DNA of 64,000 nucleotides from positions 744,001 to 808,000 of the forward strand of contig JAGYVD010000008.1 of the NCBI GenBank assembly GCA_021209875.1, written 5' to 3'. The notes under the pieces were generated by a model, which made no database searches, was not told the origin of the DNA, and saw only the letters and a list, made by a program, of their open reading frames with translations. How positions within the stretch are numbered: the stretch's first letter is position 1; each line of letters begins with the position of its first letter. Source of the DNA: Rosellinia necatrix. Lineage: Eukaryota; Ascomycota; Sordariomycetes; Xylariales; Xylariaceae. The translations under genes and the position numbers were made by a program. Positions 36,303 through 49,262 of the stretch are shown in pieces.

Positions 36303-37279
36303 ATAGGTAGACAGTTATAAGTCACTAACTACCTAGGTAGGTAGTTAGTTAACTACGTACTTCTTATTTAGTATTGATGGGTTAAACACAACATATAACC
36401 TGTCTGCGTCTCTTAGTTACGTATTCGAGTATGCTATACCATCCTCTTTTAACCCCGTAATAATCACGATTTATAAACATTCATATCACTGCGTGAACGG
36501 AGATATTCAGGGTTTTGTGTTGTAATCGATGCTGACGTTGACGATGCGCTGTCCACTGTCCACTGGAAAGGGTAATAATCGGTACTGTAGGTGACAAGCT
36601 CAGCTGGGAAGCTAGCGGAATCACCGGCCCAGGTACCCGTAGCGTAGGTATGATGTCCCCTGTGTCCACTGGCAACCATCAACGATAACCTGTCGATAGG
36701 GCTCTGGCTGGGGCTCAGCGTGGGGTTATTTCCAGAGATGGAGGAGCCAAGCAACTCCCAGGTTTCATCGACACGACAGCTGAGCGGTTGCTGCTGCTCT
36801 CAGTACTTCAGTACCTATGCATGCAGGTCCTCCCGGAGAACGTACCTACCGTAGGGGGTAACTGTGTGAAGTGTTGCGCTCGATCTATTCTGATTGATTT
36901 TACGCCTTCTTTAATTTTTATTTCTGTCTCTGTCTTCATCTTTTCCCCTTCTTAATATCCCCTATTTTATTTGGCTCACCAACAGCCCGTCCATACTTCG
37001 CCATCTGATTGATTGCCTGCTTCCCGACTGTATACACACCTCTCCGTGTCCCGTTCGATTGGCTTCATCAAGAAACTCTATATTCATAATACCTACACCC
37101 ATAGAATTCACGAGCTGCGAACCTCGGCCATTGTTGTCGTCCTACCTCCATAGGTATCGCCTCAGGACGTGATAGAACGATACCTATTCCCTCGTCCGAG
37201 CGTCGGCTACCTCCATCGACCCGTAGACAGATGAATTAGGAGTGTCGAAATTCGTACAGCACGGCGGCATCCCCTCGCG
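36303..37279. other. Intergenic upstream of GH3 gene
   Basis: Contains a CCTAGGTA-type palindrome at about 36330-36346. Pyrimidine-rich DNA before the GH3 start (36900-37270) is likely promoter and leader. No gene recognised. Confidence 0.4.
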
Positions 37280-40200
37280 ATGGCTGTAGAAAAGGGCGAC
37301 CCGGAGAACGGGGGGGAACACTTCCGACGCTCCTACGACCGGCGCTACTCGTCCGACCTCGAGTCCGATCTCGACGTGACCGAATATCTCCAAACCGCCC
37401 CTCTTACGGGACCCAAATCTTCCGTTGCCCTCCAAACACACACAAACAAGTCGTTTCGGAAAACATGCGGCTCATGCATCGCACCGCGGTCGAAACGATG
37501 CATGACGGTATGTTTGTCTGTTTTCGCGCTCGTATGGCTGATCCTCGGCGCCGGGGGATTCTTTGCCATCAGGAAATACAGCGAGGCTCCCCAAGATGGT
37601 CTATCGCCGCCTTGGTATCCTACGCCTAAGGGCGGAACTGCTAAAACCTGGGCCGAAAGCTACCGCAAGGCAAGCGAGATGGTGGCCAGGATGACGTTGC
37701 CTGAAAAGGTCAACATCACGACCGGGACTGGGTGGATGATGGGGCCGGCCGTGGGCAACACTGGCCCTGCCGTCAACGTTGGCTTCCCTTCGCTTGTTTT
37801 GCAGGACGGCCCCTTGGGCATACGCTTCGCCGACAACGCAACTGCCTTCCCCGCCGGTATCACCGTGGGCGCCACGTGGAATAAAGAACTGATGTACCAA
37901 TGGGGCAATGCCCATGCGATCGAGGCTCGGGGGAAAGGCATAAACGCCATACTCGGCCCCTGTATTGGCCCTCTCGGTCGGATGCCGGCCGGCGGTAGGA
38001 ATTGGGAAGGATTTGGGGCAGACCCGTACCTACAGGGTATTGCTGCTGCCCAATCCATCAAGGGCATCCAGGACGAGGGCGTCATGGCCACGAGTATGTG
38101 ACTCTTCTGAACCCATGATCTCCGGTGGGGTTGAAAATAATCATAATGGATGCTGATCTGGTACACAACAGTCAAGCATTTGGTCGCTAATGAACAGGAA
38201 CATTTCCGACAATCTTTCGAATGGGGCCTGGCTAATGCGTTATCCGCGAATATCGACGACCGGACCATGCACGAATTATACCTTTGGCCCTTCGGCGACG
38301 CTGTCAAAGCAGGGGTCGCAAGCGTCATGTGCAGCTATAATATGGTCAACAATTCCTACGCGTGCGGTAACTCAAAGTTGTTGAATGGCCTGTTGAGAGA
38401 TGAGATGGGCTTTCAGGGCTTTGTGATGAGCGACTGGCTCGCACAGAGAGGTGGCGTCTCTTCTGCTCTGGCTGGTCTAGATGTACGTGAAACCAAAATT
38501 GTCGCGTTTGCTTGCACCCTTCCCGCATGCCTTTACCAGTCTATCCATCCGTTGTTCGTGTGTTATATCTGCTAAAATTCCATCTCTGAAGATGACTATG
38601 CCTGGTGACGGGTTATTCTGGGCAAATGGAAAATCGCTCTGGGGCCCCGAGTTGACAAAATCCGTCCTGAACGGCTCCGTCCCCCTTGACAGGCTTAACG
38701 ATATGGTCACTCGTATAGTTGCTACCTGGTACCAAATGGGCCAAGATGACGAGACCAAATTTAGTCGCAAAGGCCCCAACTTCTCTTCCTGGACGAACGA
38801 GGAAAACGGCGTGTTCGCCCCCGGTAGCCCAACAAGACAGGAAGAGCATAGAGTCAATGAATTTGTCAATGTGATGGGAAACCATTCTGTATTGGCACGA
38901 CGCATTGCTGCGGAGGGAACTGTTCTGCTGAAGAATGAAGGCTTATTGCCTATCGCCCGCGATGGAAGCACTCCGAGCAACAAGGGCGAGCGACGGGATG
39001 GACCGCTGCGGATAGCTATCTTTGGTGAGGATGCGGGCCCCGGAGAGGGACCTAACCACTGCAAAGATCGCTCCTGTAACCAAGGCACTTTGGGCTCTGG
39101 CTGGGGCTCTGGTGCTGTTGAGTTCCCGTACCTCATTACACCAGAGGAGGCCCTGAGCAAGGCATGGGATAACAAAAAGGTGAATGTCAAGTCACATTTG
39201 ACAAACACCCCAGCCTTCACAAAGCAGCCCGCCATGCTTAAAGAGGCAGAAATTTGCATCGTGTTCGCCAACTCTGATTCTGGTGAAGGCTTTACGTCCT
39301 GGGGAGGGATAAACGGCGATCGGGCTGATCTATTTCTACAAAAAGGTGGCGACGACCTGATTATCAAGGTGGCCGAGGGTTGTCATGGAGGAGATGGCCA
39401 AGTGCTCGTTGTCATCCATACTGTTGGCCCCGTGGTCGTGGAGCGATGGATTGACCTGCCCAACGTGAAGGCCGTGCTACTAGCCAACCTGCCTGGCCAG
39501 GAAAGTGGCAATGCCCTGGCCGATGTCATCCTAGGCGACGTTAACCCCAGTGGTAAACTGCCCTGGACTATCGGCAAAACACTTGACGACTATGGCGAGG
39601 GGGCTAAGGTTATGTACAAACCCAATGGTCTCATCCCGCAACAGAATTTTAATGAGGGTCTGCATACCGATTATCGATACTTTGACAAGTACGATGTCGA
39701 GCCGCGATTTGAGTTTGGATTCGGTTTGAGCTACACTACGTTTGAATTCGCGAACTTGGTTGTCGAGACGGCAAAAGCCAAGAGCGCCTTGCCGGCCGCT
39801 CGTCCGAAGGATTTCGCATCGCCCCCCGAGTATGATACAAGCATCCCGGATGCCAAGGAGGCACTCTTCCCTCAAGAAATACGGAGATTAAAGAAGTACG
39901 TGTATCCGTATATCGATACTGTCGACGATATCGTGTCCGATCCATATCCTTACCCCGATGGATACGACGTCGTACAACCGCCCTCTGGCGCAGGAGGAGA
40001 CGAGGGAGGAAACCCGGACCTTTGGGAGGTCTACGCCAAGGTATCCGTTGATATCACCAACACTGGTCCGATTTCGGGCCAGGCTGTCACACAGCTCTAT
40101 CTGAGCTACCCAGATTCATCTACAGTCGACTTCCCTGTTAAAGTATTGCGTGGATTTGACAAGTTGCTACTAGAAAAGGGGGAAACGCGCACGGTGACTT

Positions 40201-40331
40201 TTGATCTGACGAGAAGGGACCTGAGTTACTGGGACGTGTCGGCTCAGAATTGGGTCATGGTGGTAGATGGCGAGTACAAGTTAATGGTTGGTCAAAGTTC
40301 GAGAGATCTGCCGGTTTCCGGGACTTGGTAA
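37280..40331 (+). CDS. GH3 beta-glucosidase with N-terminal membrane anchor (bglE-like)
   Basis: Three exons, 37280-38093, 38172-38482 and 38592-40331, give 954 residues with phases closing. Residues 1-74 are hydrophilic, residues about 75-98 are one hydrophobic helix and the rest is luminal or external, so a type II membrane protein as in Aspergillus BglE-type enzymes. The GH3 N-domain shows [24 protein letters not shown] and [20 protein letters not shown]. The nucleophile region is GFVMSDW with Asp359, and MTMPGDG is completed by the second splice. The GH3 C-domain follows ([40 protein letters not shown]). A fibronectin-III-like end carries [20 protein letters not shown]. The enzyme hydrolyses terminal beta-glucosyl residues from cello-oligosaccharides, other beta-glucans or glycosides at the cell surface. 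Substrate range is not readable. Confidence 0.92.
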
Positions 40332-42256
40332 ATTGTGACATAAGGACAGGGATTGCGTATTTACTCATCTCACAACTGTACATGTTGATGGACAGAGCTG
40401 CTGGAAGGTTTAATTGGTAAGAGAATGATATAATAGCCGCAGCTAGGGAAAGCGGTCCATCTAAGAACCTGGGAACTCTACATCAGCTCGTCTCCCTCCC
40501 TGTCACTGGGTTATCATGGTGACAAATCCACGGCCCACTCGATTATTGTTTGACATGGTATTCTAATCATCACATGTGCCTTCACAAGAGTAGGGATACT
40601 TGGGGAAGCGGCACACTTGATATGGGTCATAAAACTTATTATCAATATAATGTTTCACGGGATGTGGGAGAAGCATGATATTGCCGCTAAGACAGTTATT
40701 ATATACGACGAGTCTGGCGGCTGGAAGAGGCTCCAACGCCCACACCGTAGGCAGTAAGTATCTACTCGTCACATAATACTGCCTGTTCTTTCAAGGACCG
40801 CCTTATAAAACGCAGTTGCAAATTTGTGATATCGGGACGGGTCACGGCATGGGTTTTAGATAGATGGCGTTCCCGAGGGTTCTAGCTTCGCCAAGATAGT
40901 GACGACAATGTAAGGCGTACATATGCTCTGCTATGGACTTGGTTCTATTACGGTAATGTGATCATGGTGATTTATAAACAACGACCGAGCACTTCAACGG
41001 ATGGTGATGTCGGGAATCTGATATTGGGCCTTACAATGTAAGCAGAGCAGAGGGCACCGGGAGATCTAGGTCAGGAACCTCATCGGCAAATAAGACCGGC
41101 ACGGAGGCCGGAGTCTGCGGGAGGCGAGCAATGAAACAAGACCTGCATCATCAAACACCAAACTGTTTACAGAACGAACCCATGGGATGTAACGACCCGG
41201 GAGGTGTCCGACTCTGGCTGTCCAGTTACAACCCTCAGTGCCTTGCCTTGGACCGCCTCGTAGGCATGAGGAGGATGAACCGGTCACAGCCGAGTGACAG
41301 GTCGATACCGGCATGTGGGTACCTTATCACGCACCCCGGTGACCCCGCGTCCGACCCCGCAGTCCGCCCGCACCGGTTTGCACTGTTCATACCCAAGTAC
41401 TTACCTTACTTAGACATACTTAGACATACTTGGACATTCGGTAGATGGCTGCTAATCTACTGTAGGTAGGTACATAGTGTACCTAGGTCAGCGTCGTATC
41501 GGTAAGGTTACCTAGGTAAGTTATTAGGTTAATTTAAATATGCATATCCATGAATCTCGCGCCTACATCGTGTCCACGCCGTCGCCGGTTTCCGGTTGTC
41601 GTCGCCACGCCAAAGACCCAAAGAGGATAAACAGTGGCAACTGCTGCATGGGCGGGATGCACGCCAACCGGCTTGACGTCCTAACCCTGGATAAGGCGAG
41701 TAATCCCTCAGCAAGTGTGTCGCCAGGACTTACCTGATGAAGCCAAGACACAGCGCCGTTGAGTCTTGCACAGTGGCGCTGAGGAAGCACAGCAGGAGAC
41801 TAGGCGTGGTCAGACGCGGGGTTGGCGCCTTTCATTCGTCTGCCACCATACTAGGCCGTGAGCTAATGTGGGTTACTAGGTCAGTCGGTAGCAGGTACCG
41901 CGGTGCGGGTATCTCCTATCGAAGCTAGTCCCATACATACCATACATACCATATATACATACGTACATACCTAAGTCGGGTATGTTAGGTAGAGAGAGAG
42001 CTTATCAAATGCGCCTAATCCATCGCCACATTGATAACTTGGCCTGCCGCAACGTACACGGAAATCCTTCTCGGGACACGGAGGCGGACCGGACTTCAAA
42101 GACCAGCAGTATTTATTGAGCAAGCCTCGCCTCGAATTGGCTCTATCATTTATTCCCCCGTTCCTACCCCATCCAAGAACCCAGGGCCAATAACCCCGAA
42201 CTAAGAACCAAGAACCTCGAACTAAGAACACACCACCCAATTGTCCCCTCGCTTGG
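40332..42256. other. Intergenic between GH3 and amine oxidase genes
   Basis: Only short frames without motifs. Palindromic CCTAGGT motifs lie at about 41479-41487 and 41510-41519, and there is a repeated ATACATACC stretch near 41930-41970. No RNA gene was recognised. Confidence 0.4.
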
Positions 42257-44695
42257 ATGCCCAAGATGTCTCCGGACCAAGAAAAGACCTCCGAGTCCCC
42301 ATCGCCACTCCATCCGCTACGGCCTCTCACGGGCGAGGAGGTTCTGCGTGCCCGCACTGTTGTCGTTGAGAAAGTCAGTGGCAAAGACATCCTGCTCTAT
42401 TTTCGGTCCATCTATTTGGATGAACCCAAGAGGGATGATCTCGTCCAATTCCTCGTTGCGGAGCATGGCGGACAGGCGCCGGCGAATACACCCCCGAGAC
42501 AGGCAACAGTCTTGTTCGACCGAGTCGAAGATGGCGTAACTCAGCTGATGGAGGCCATTGTTGATGTCGAGGCCGGAGAGATTCGAAGACACAAGACCTT
42601 CCCCGCTTACTGCCAGACCAGTTACACAGCCACCGAGTTTGGTCACTTCCAGGATATCTGTGTGGCATCCGAAATGTTCAAAAAGGCCATGGGAGAGTTC
42701 TCTCTACCCGAAGAATTTGCTATCACCATAGACCCTTGGCCATATGGCGGGCTTGACCCGGACGAGGATGTTCCCCGGTATATGCAAGGCCTCGTGTACG
42801 CTCGCAATGTGACCAGCGATAACCCCGATTCCAACCATTATGCATACCCATTACCCATCATTCCGGTCATGGATATGAAGACGAAGGAACTTATCCGAAT
42901 TGACCGCTTGGCTACTGGGGGGGTTGGAGACAGCCTGTACCCCTCCGCGCCCACGGGGGAACCGAGGAAACTCTTCGGACACGGTAAATCAGCTGAATAC
43001 ATACCTGAGCTCCTCGACCGACCGATACGCACCGACCTGAAACCAATCGATATCACACAACCCGAGGGCGCCTCCTTCAAGGTCCACTCTGACAACCTAG
43101 TCGAGTGGCAGAAGTGGCGATTCCGCCTCGGGTTCAACCCGCGAGAGGGCGCCGTTCTGCATGATGTATGCTACGATGGCAGGCCGGTCCTGTTCCGTCT
43201 ATCGTTCTCGGAAATGACCGTTCCGTACGGCGATCCCCGGCCGCCATTCCACCGTAAGCAAGCCTTCGACTTTGGAGATGGTGGGATCGGCCGAGCAGCC
43301 AACAACCTCAAACTGGGGTGCGATTGCCTCGGCGCCATTCATTACGTGAGCGCCGTCGTCGCAACTCCAGGGGGCGAGCCAGACGTAGCTGAGAATGTAG
43401 TATGCATGCATGAACAGGACAACGGTAGGCAATACGCATGTGACGCATATATGAGACAGAGACACCGCGAATACTAACCGTGACACAGGTATTGGGTGGA
43501 AGCATACCAATTTCCGAACGAACCGTGCCGTGGTGACGCGATTACGAGAATTCGTGGTCCAATTCGTGGGTACGCTCGCGAACTACGAGTACGTGTTCGC
43601 GTACAAACTCGACACAGCCGGTGGGATCACTGTCGAAGTCCGTGCCACTGGAATTGTAAGCGTGGTGCCCATCGACGACGGCAAGGTATCCGGCTACGGA
43701 AATGTAGTCTTCCCCGGTGTCCTAGCCCAAAACCACCAACACATCTTCGCAGTACGGATCGACCCAAGCATCGATTCATATAATGGTGACGACACGGCAG
43801 TGGTGTTAGAGGAGAACCACCCTATCCCCATGAATCCGGAAACAAATCCGTTCGGCAATGGTTACGAAATCCGGCGACGGGTGGTTGAAAGCGCCATGTA
43901 CGAAGATGCCGAGCCCAGGCTCAACCGAGCTGTGAAGATGGAAAACGTGCATAAGAAGAACGCCATCAGCGGAAAGAACGTGGGATATAAATTCACCCCG
44001 AACGCCACTCAACTCATGCTGGCGGATGATAACAGCACACAAGCGGCGAGAGCCCCGTACGCGAAACATCACCTATGGGTGACGGGATACCGCGACGAGG
44101 AGCTGTGGGCGGCAGGCGAGTTCACGAACCAGAGCAAGAAGGAAGAGGGTGGCGTCAGGGACATGGTGGCAAGGGGCGACTGGTTCGTCGACACGCCGAG
44201 TGTGACGAGCGAAAAGGGACAGCGGAGCAGCCCTGTTGTTTGGAATGTGTTTGGACTTACTCATAATCCAAGAGTCGAGGATTGGCCGGTCATGTGAGTG
44301 CAACCCCCTCCTCCCCCCCTCTCCCCCCTCTCCTCCCTTCTTTGTAGAACACAACGATACGTCTTTACATATCCCGGCTTACCGTTGAACTTGATAGGCC
44401 TGTGGAGATCCATCAGTTCCACATACGACCGGCGGACTTCTTCACGAGCAACCCGGCGCTCGATATGCCGACACGCCAAAACGAGAGCAGCGTCATCGTG
44501 CCCTGCTGTGGCAAGGATGCGTCTCGTGACGGCAAAAAGCCCGGTGTTGTGCAGGCCGATCCCCTCGCGCATCAACAAGGTCCTGCCGTGGATATCGACC
44601 CCAAGGAGCTTGGGAAGGACCCGGAGGCTTCTGACAATAAACGCCATTCGGGGACGTTGTCGAAGTTGTTTGCATGGAAAAAAGATTCGAAATGA
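42257..44695 (+). CDS. Copper amine oxidase (primary-amine oxidase)
   Basis: Three exons, 42257-43424, 43489-44293 and 44398-44695, give 756 residues with phases closing. The catalytic base lies in HRKQAFDFGDGGIG (Asp338). The topaquinone precursor is Tyr422 in the NYEY motif (consensus N-Y-D/E-Y). Copper ligands are the HQH pair (His472, His474) and the later His of LTHNPRVEDWPVM. ANNLKLGCDCLG also fits the family. The enzyme oxidises primary amines to aldehydes, releasing ammonia and peroxide, and so gives access to amine nitrogen. No secretion signal is seen and the C-terminus (KKDSK) is not a classical SKL, so localisation is uncertain; many fungal homologues are peroxisomal. The C-terminal ~70 residues after the core are charged and low in similarity to the family. 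Confidence 0.93.
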
Positions 44696-46615
44696 TTCTA
44701 TCCATTCCCTCAGGTAACTCTGCGACGTTAAAGTGGAGGTTTACATGAGATGAGATAGATGGTAGAGTAGATCTATACCATTGAAGAGCGATGCTATCAA
44801 GGAACAGGCGAGACGAAGGTCCGGAGCTGGGGGGCTGAGTATCCTCACTCCTTCTTTCCACTATAGCCATATTTAGATTTGGGTTCTCTTAGATCCCGAT
44901 TTGATCTAGACAGCTAGACAGCGAGATGTCAAGACGGCCTTCTGTTGTATTACCTGTTAGCGGGAGGATGTGAATCTATTTAGCATGGAACGAGAAATCA
45001 GCAGTATCAAAAGACGAAAGAAAACAAAACCAGAGGGCTCTAGATTATATGAACAAAAACCCTCATTCAGCACTACTATTCCAGAAATGGCACGGAATCA
45101 CATAGGGAGTAGAGGCGAGTCGAAGGTATGAAGCTAGATTCCAGGTCTCCTCGTCCTCCCCTGTCTCCTTCGTGCTGCAACGTTGAAAATGGGCGCACAT
45201 TAGCGCAGCTGAGGGGTCGCTTCGCTGGCTCTGATACTACGCTAGAGATGGTGCAATATGAGTCATCCTGTTATTCGAAAGGCGAAAGGATAAAAAAAAA
45301 AAACAGAAACGTAGAACATAAAAGCAAATAGAAAACCCAGAACAGCATTATTTGCACGAGTTTGAATTCTTTTATTTGTTTGCCTCCTTAACTGCCTGAC
45401 GTACAAGTGCACTCACTACCCCGTGTACTACTTTAAACTGCCGAGTTAATTCCACCAAACCTTACCGGTTCGGGTCCGTTCCTCCAGCCAGCCCTAAGCT
45501 TACACTATTATCGTCATCCATCATCCAGTCTAGAAGTAGTTATAGGTAGCAAAAGCAGCCTCGAGTTATTTCCACCAGAAGGTTGGTGGCAACTCGGCTC
45601 TCCAAGAAAGCGTTGACTACGCACACAACAAACATCGAAGAATGGGTGTTGAACCTAGTGTAGGTAAGAGCGCGGTTATTTCTCGAATTGTATTGAATTT
45701 AGGTAGTTTTATTGAATGACCATTACACAACGTGTCAGAGCGGCTTTGTTTACTAGTGTACATAGGTAGTGTAGAAGTTTGGTCCGCTAAAGAGCCACCT
45801 AACCTAAAGTTGTCAACCCCTCTTGTTATTGGTACGCTAAGGAGGTCTAGCCCGGCTGGTATGTACCGAGACGAAGAGCAGATTGGGGGGGGGTTGGGGG
45901 GGTGTGGTGAACTGGGAGTCAAAGGGTACATAAGGTATTGGAACTCTCACTAGTGCCTGCCGGGGGATAGATAGGTGGGGTTACACTAGGCTTCAGTTGG
46001 GATCGTCGGCTTGATTAGGTGTGTCGTCATAGCCACCCCAAAAATCTCCTCAGGTGCCGCCTGATCTCATCCGATTCGTGTGGTTTTTTTTTGCTTCTCC
46101 AATTCCTCGCTCAGCTGCTGCGTTCTATCTTATCTTGTCTTTCCTGGGACAAACCGTTTCCGCGACAGGACCCTCTCTCTATTTAACACCCCATGTTTCT
46201 TCGTCCGCCGTGAGAACCCATTCTGATTGTACATTTTCCTGCCAATTAATTTTACTCGAAATCAAACATGGCTCTGCTGACCTGATCAGATTATCGATCC
46301 TTATCGATCCTTATCGATCCTCATCGATCCTCATTCTCATTGCCCCAATCCTCACCACTCAAATCCTCATTGCCCCAATCCTCATTGCCCCAATCCTCAT
46401 CACCTAACCCGCATCGCTTGTTGGTGGATAGACAATGCTCTCGCCTTCGCGCAATCACCTGGCTCTAGCGCTTCCAAATTACATCCAACACGGAGCTACG
46501 AAGTTACGAGATCGCGGGACAACGACATAACGAAGCTGCACGGTCATATTACCATACTACCCAGCCCCTAGTCTTCCCTCCTCGGATATATAACCCGCGT
46601 ATATATAGATAAACC
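44696..46615. other. Intergenic, with repeat-rich leader before MFS gene
   Basis: Short repeats occur at about 46284-46405: several TTATCGATCC/TCATCGATCC units followed by CTCATTGCCCCAATC units. They make a 117-codon frame at 46054-46407 that looks like repeat translation, not a gene. An A-run is at 45291-45302 and a G-rich tract at 45885-45902. No gene was recognised. Confidence 0.45.
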
Positions 46616-48491
46616 ATGGTCCATGTGACGAATGCCGCCGCTGCTGTTGCCGCAGCTTCGTCGGCGCGCTCACGGCCCCCCCGTCGGCGCCCCCCGGTCT
46701 GGCTCCTTTCGCGCCGGTTCGCCTTTGCCTGTTCTGCCGTCCAAGAGACCCGGGGCGGTCCCCTCTCTCCAACGCGCTCCTAGCCACGCCCACTACCAGA
46801 CCTTCCCTACGCCCGCTCCCAGATCTGCTGGCCGTCGAAGGAGCTCCGAGTCCGATGATTTCGGCGATGGCTCCCCCGACTCTCTCTCCCCCCCTCGACG
46901 CCCCTTCCCGTCAAGCAGCTCGCCTTGTTGGCTCTGCTCTCTCTCGCCGAACAGTCCGCGCTGAATTCGATTTCACCCTACCTGCCTGAAATGGTCCAGT
47001 CTTTCCCCGGAATTCACCAAGACGAGGTTGGGTTATACGTCGGCATTCTCGCTTCTGCCTTCGCTCTCGCTCAGTTGGCTACGAATCTGATCTGGGGCTA
47101 TCTCTCCGATATTGTCGGGAGGAAGCCTATCATGCTGGCCGGCACCTCACTCCTCTGTGTCTGCTTTGTCCTCTTCGGCTTCTGTACACACTACTACCAG
47201 ATCATCCTTGTCCATATTGCTATGGGATTACTTAACGGTAATGCTGCCGTTGTTCCCTCTTGCCTCGGCGAGTTGACGGATAGGAGTAACCAGAGCAAGG
47301 CTTTCACCTGGCTGCCTGTCGTTTATAGCATCGGGAGCATCACAGGGCCTGCTTTTGGAGGGCTCCTGGTTGCCACAGTAGCCAAGGACCAGTATCCTTT
47401 CCTCGCCCCTAATATCTTGGCTGCCGCGCTATTGGCATTCAGCGCGGTGGTGCTTGCTGTTTGGTTTGAGGAAACTCTGGAGGACCGGGAAGATTACCAC
47501 AACTGGGCTGAAAGGTTTCCCTGGCTCCGCTACTTCCAGAAGAAGAGTAAGAGGGCTCCAGATCATAGCTGGATCTGGCCGGGGGGAAGAGACATGGACG
47601 GCGTGGAGGACGAATACAGCGAACAAGGCGACTCCGAGACGGATGATAGAGCGGGCCTATTGCGAAATCAAACATCCGAGTCTAATAATGATAGCCCCAG
47701 GTCACCGTCTGACTCCGCGACCTGGCGTCAGCTTCTGAACCGGACTACTGTGGTCCTTCTAGCCTCCAGCCTTATATTTCAGCTATCTAATAGCTCGTTC
47801 AATAGCTTATACCCTATCTTCGCCTCGGGTGAAGAGCCAACAGGGAGGAATCTACATGCAGGCGTTATTGGCGTCACGTTGTCCGTTGCTGGCATCTTCA
47901 CTATATTTTTTCAGTTATTCTTGTTTCGTCCGCTGAAGGGTCGGGTAGGGAACGTAGGCTCTTACCGGGGAGCATTATTCGGATTCGCGGTCACCATGGC
48001 TTTGATGCCCTTTGTGGGATACGTGGATTCGAAGCCACCTCTGGGAATCGGCAGTGGCAAGGGCTGGCTCTACGTAGAGCTCGGCATTATCTTAGTGCTC
48101 AAGAATATCTGTGCCGTAGGGGGTCTATCATCTGTTTTATTGCTGGTGAGTTGCGAGTATCATGCATTGCGATGCGAAGTTTACTAATCGTAAGGAACAG
48201 ATAACAAACTCAGCACCCTCGAAAGCCCACCTTGGCACACTTAATGGCATAGCCCAAACGTTATCCGCCGCAGGCCGCAGTGTAGGGCCTTTTCTCTCAG
48301 GGACATTGTTCACGGTGTCAACCCATGTGCGCCCGAGGGGTGAGGTTCTAGCCTGGGGACTGTTCGCAGGAATTGCCCTAATTGGCTGGCTTTCGACCTA
48401 TGCTATTCATGGCCATCGTCTCGAAAGCACCGATGACGGCTTTGAAGGAGAGGAAGATGGAGAGTATGATCACTCTGATACGGGCCACTGA
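46616..48491 (+). CDS. MFS drug/metabolite transporter (DHA1-like), frameshifted N-terminus
   Basis: The transporter frame runs from about 46895 to 48145 and, after a 55-bp intron, from 48201 to 48491. It has TM1 with LALLSLAEQSALNSISPYLP, the MFS signature GYLSDIVGRKPIMLAG, RSNQSKAFTWLPVVYSIGSI and a last exon with APSKAHLGTLNGIAQTLSA. The transporter frame has no ATG before TM1 because an upstream TGA interrupts it. A good ATG at 46616 (MVHVTNAAAA) lies in the same frame. The peptide between uses another frame (SESDDFGDGSPDSLSPP). Reading is continuous if the C7 run at 46676-46682 were one shorter and the C7 run at 46888-46894 one longer: two compensating indels. Expected product ~600 residues, a vacuolar or plasma membrane exporter of unknown substrate. 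A central acidic loop separates the two six-helix halves. Confidence 0.78.
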
Positions 48492-49081
48492 ATATACAAG
48501 CCTAGGCGAACAATGTCATTCTTATACATCTGTTTAAGGCGCATCGGGTGGTTCTTGTTTGACAGTCACTAGCGAGTTTGTTTGGCGCATTCCCGGTACT
48601 TTGAAATACACTCGGTTATTTCTGGTGCGCGCAGGCGATGGGTTCTCGAAACAAGCGATACCCTTTAACGCGTTGAGGTTTGGCCAGTGAATATGGCGTA
48701 TGATGGAAATCTCGGATTACTCGCTAGAGTTCGTTTGGGTGCTGGTTATTGACCAACCAGGCTTCCCTCGAGTGTTAGAACTATTATTCTAGCTCTTGCT
48801 GGTAGTTCTTTCGAGGGAGAAGAGCCCTTGGTACGTACGTTATATAAGAGTTAAAATATAATAAATAATCCAATTCCCAACAGCTTAAGCACCAAAATAA
48901 AACATAACTCGGGAGCCCAGCGGTAATTAAATCCCCTCATGTCTCGTCGTAATGACATTTAGAAACTGGAAGCTGATTGCACCTATTGAGTTTATGTAAC
49001 TATGCTTTTGGATCGCCAAATCGTCTGAATACCATGCCTCCATAGCGTAAACCCCCCTTACTCAGTCCCCGGGGGTCTGTC

Positions 49082-49114
<33 letters not shown>

Positions 49115-49262
49115 TGTATGTATGTATGTGTAGGCAACTAGTTAAAAAGCAACTAGATAGATAGGATAGAAGAACCTCGTGACCTCCCCCTCTCTATAAC
49201 ACTACTACCACTCCAAACCCTCCCCCCACCCCTCTCCCTTCCACCCCCTAAGAGCCACAAGT
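48492..49262. other. Intergenic with TATG microsatellite
   Basis: A (TATG)n run of about 11 units lies at 49086-49129. Both flanking genes end here: the MFS gene from the left and the regulator from the right are convergent. No gene in between. Confidence 0.5.

Noticed and set aside
38477..39367. 296-codon minus-strand frame over the GH3 gene
   Set aside because: Shadow of the GH3 coding exon, which has clear catalytic motifs; the antisense product has no recognisable domain.
46054..46407. 117-codon frame ending in repeated ILIAPILI units
   Set aside because: Translation of simple CTCATTGCCCCAATC repeats in the leader of the MFS gene, not a plausible protein.
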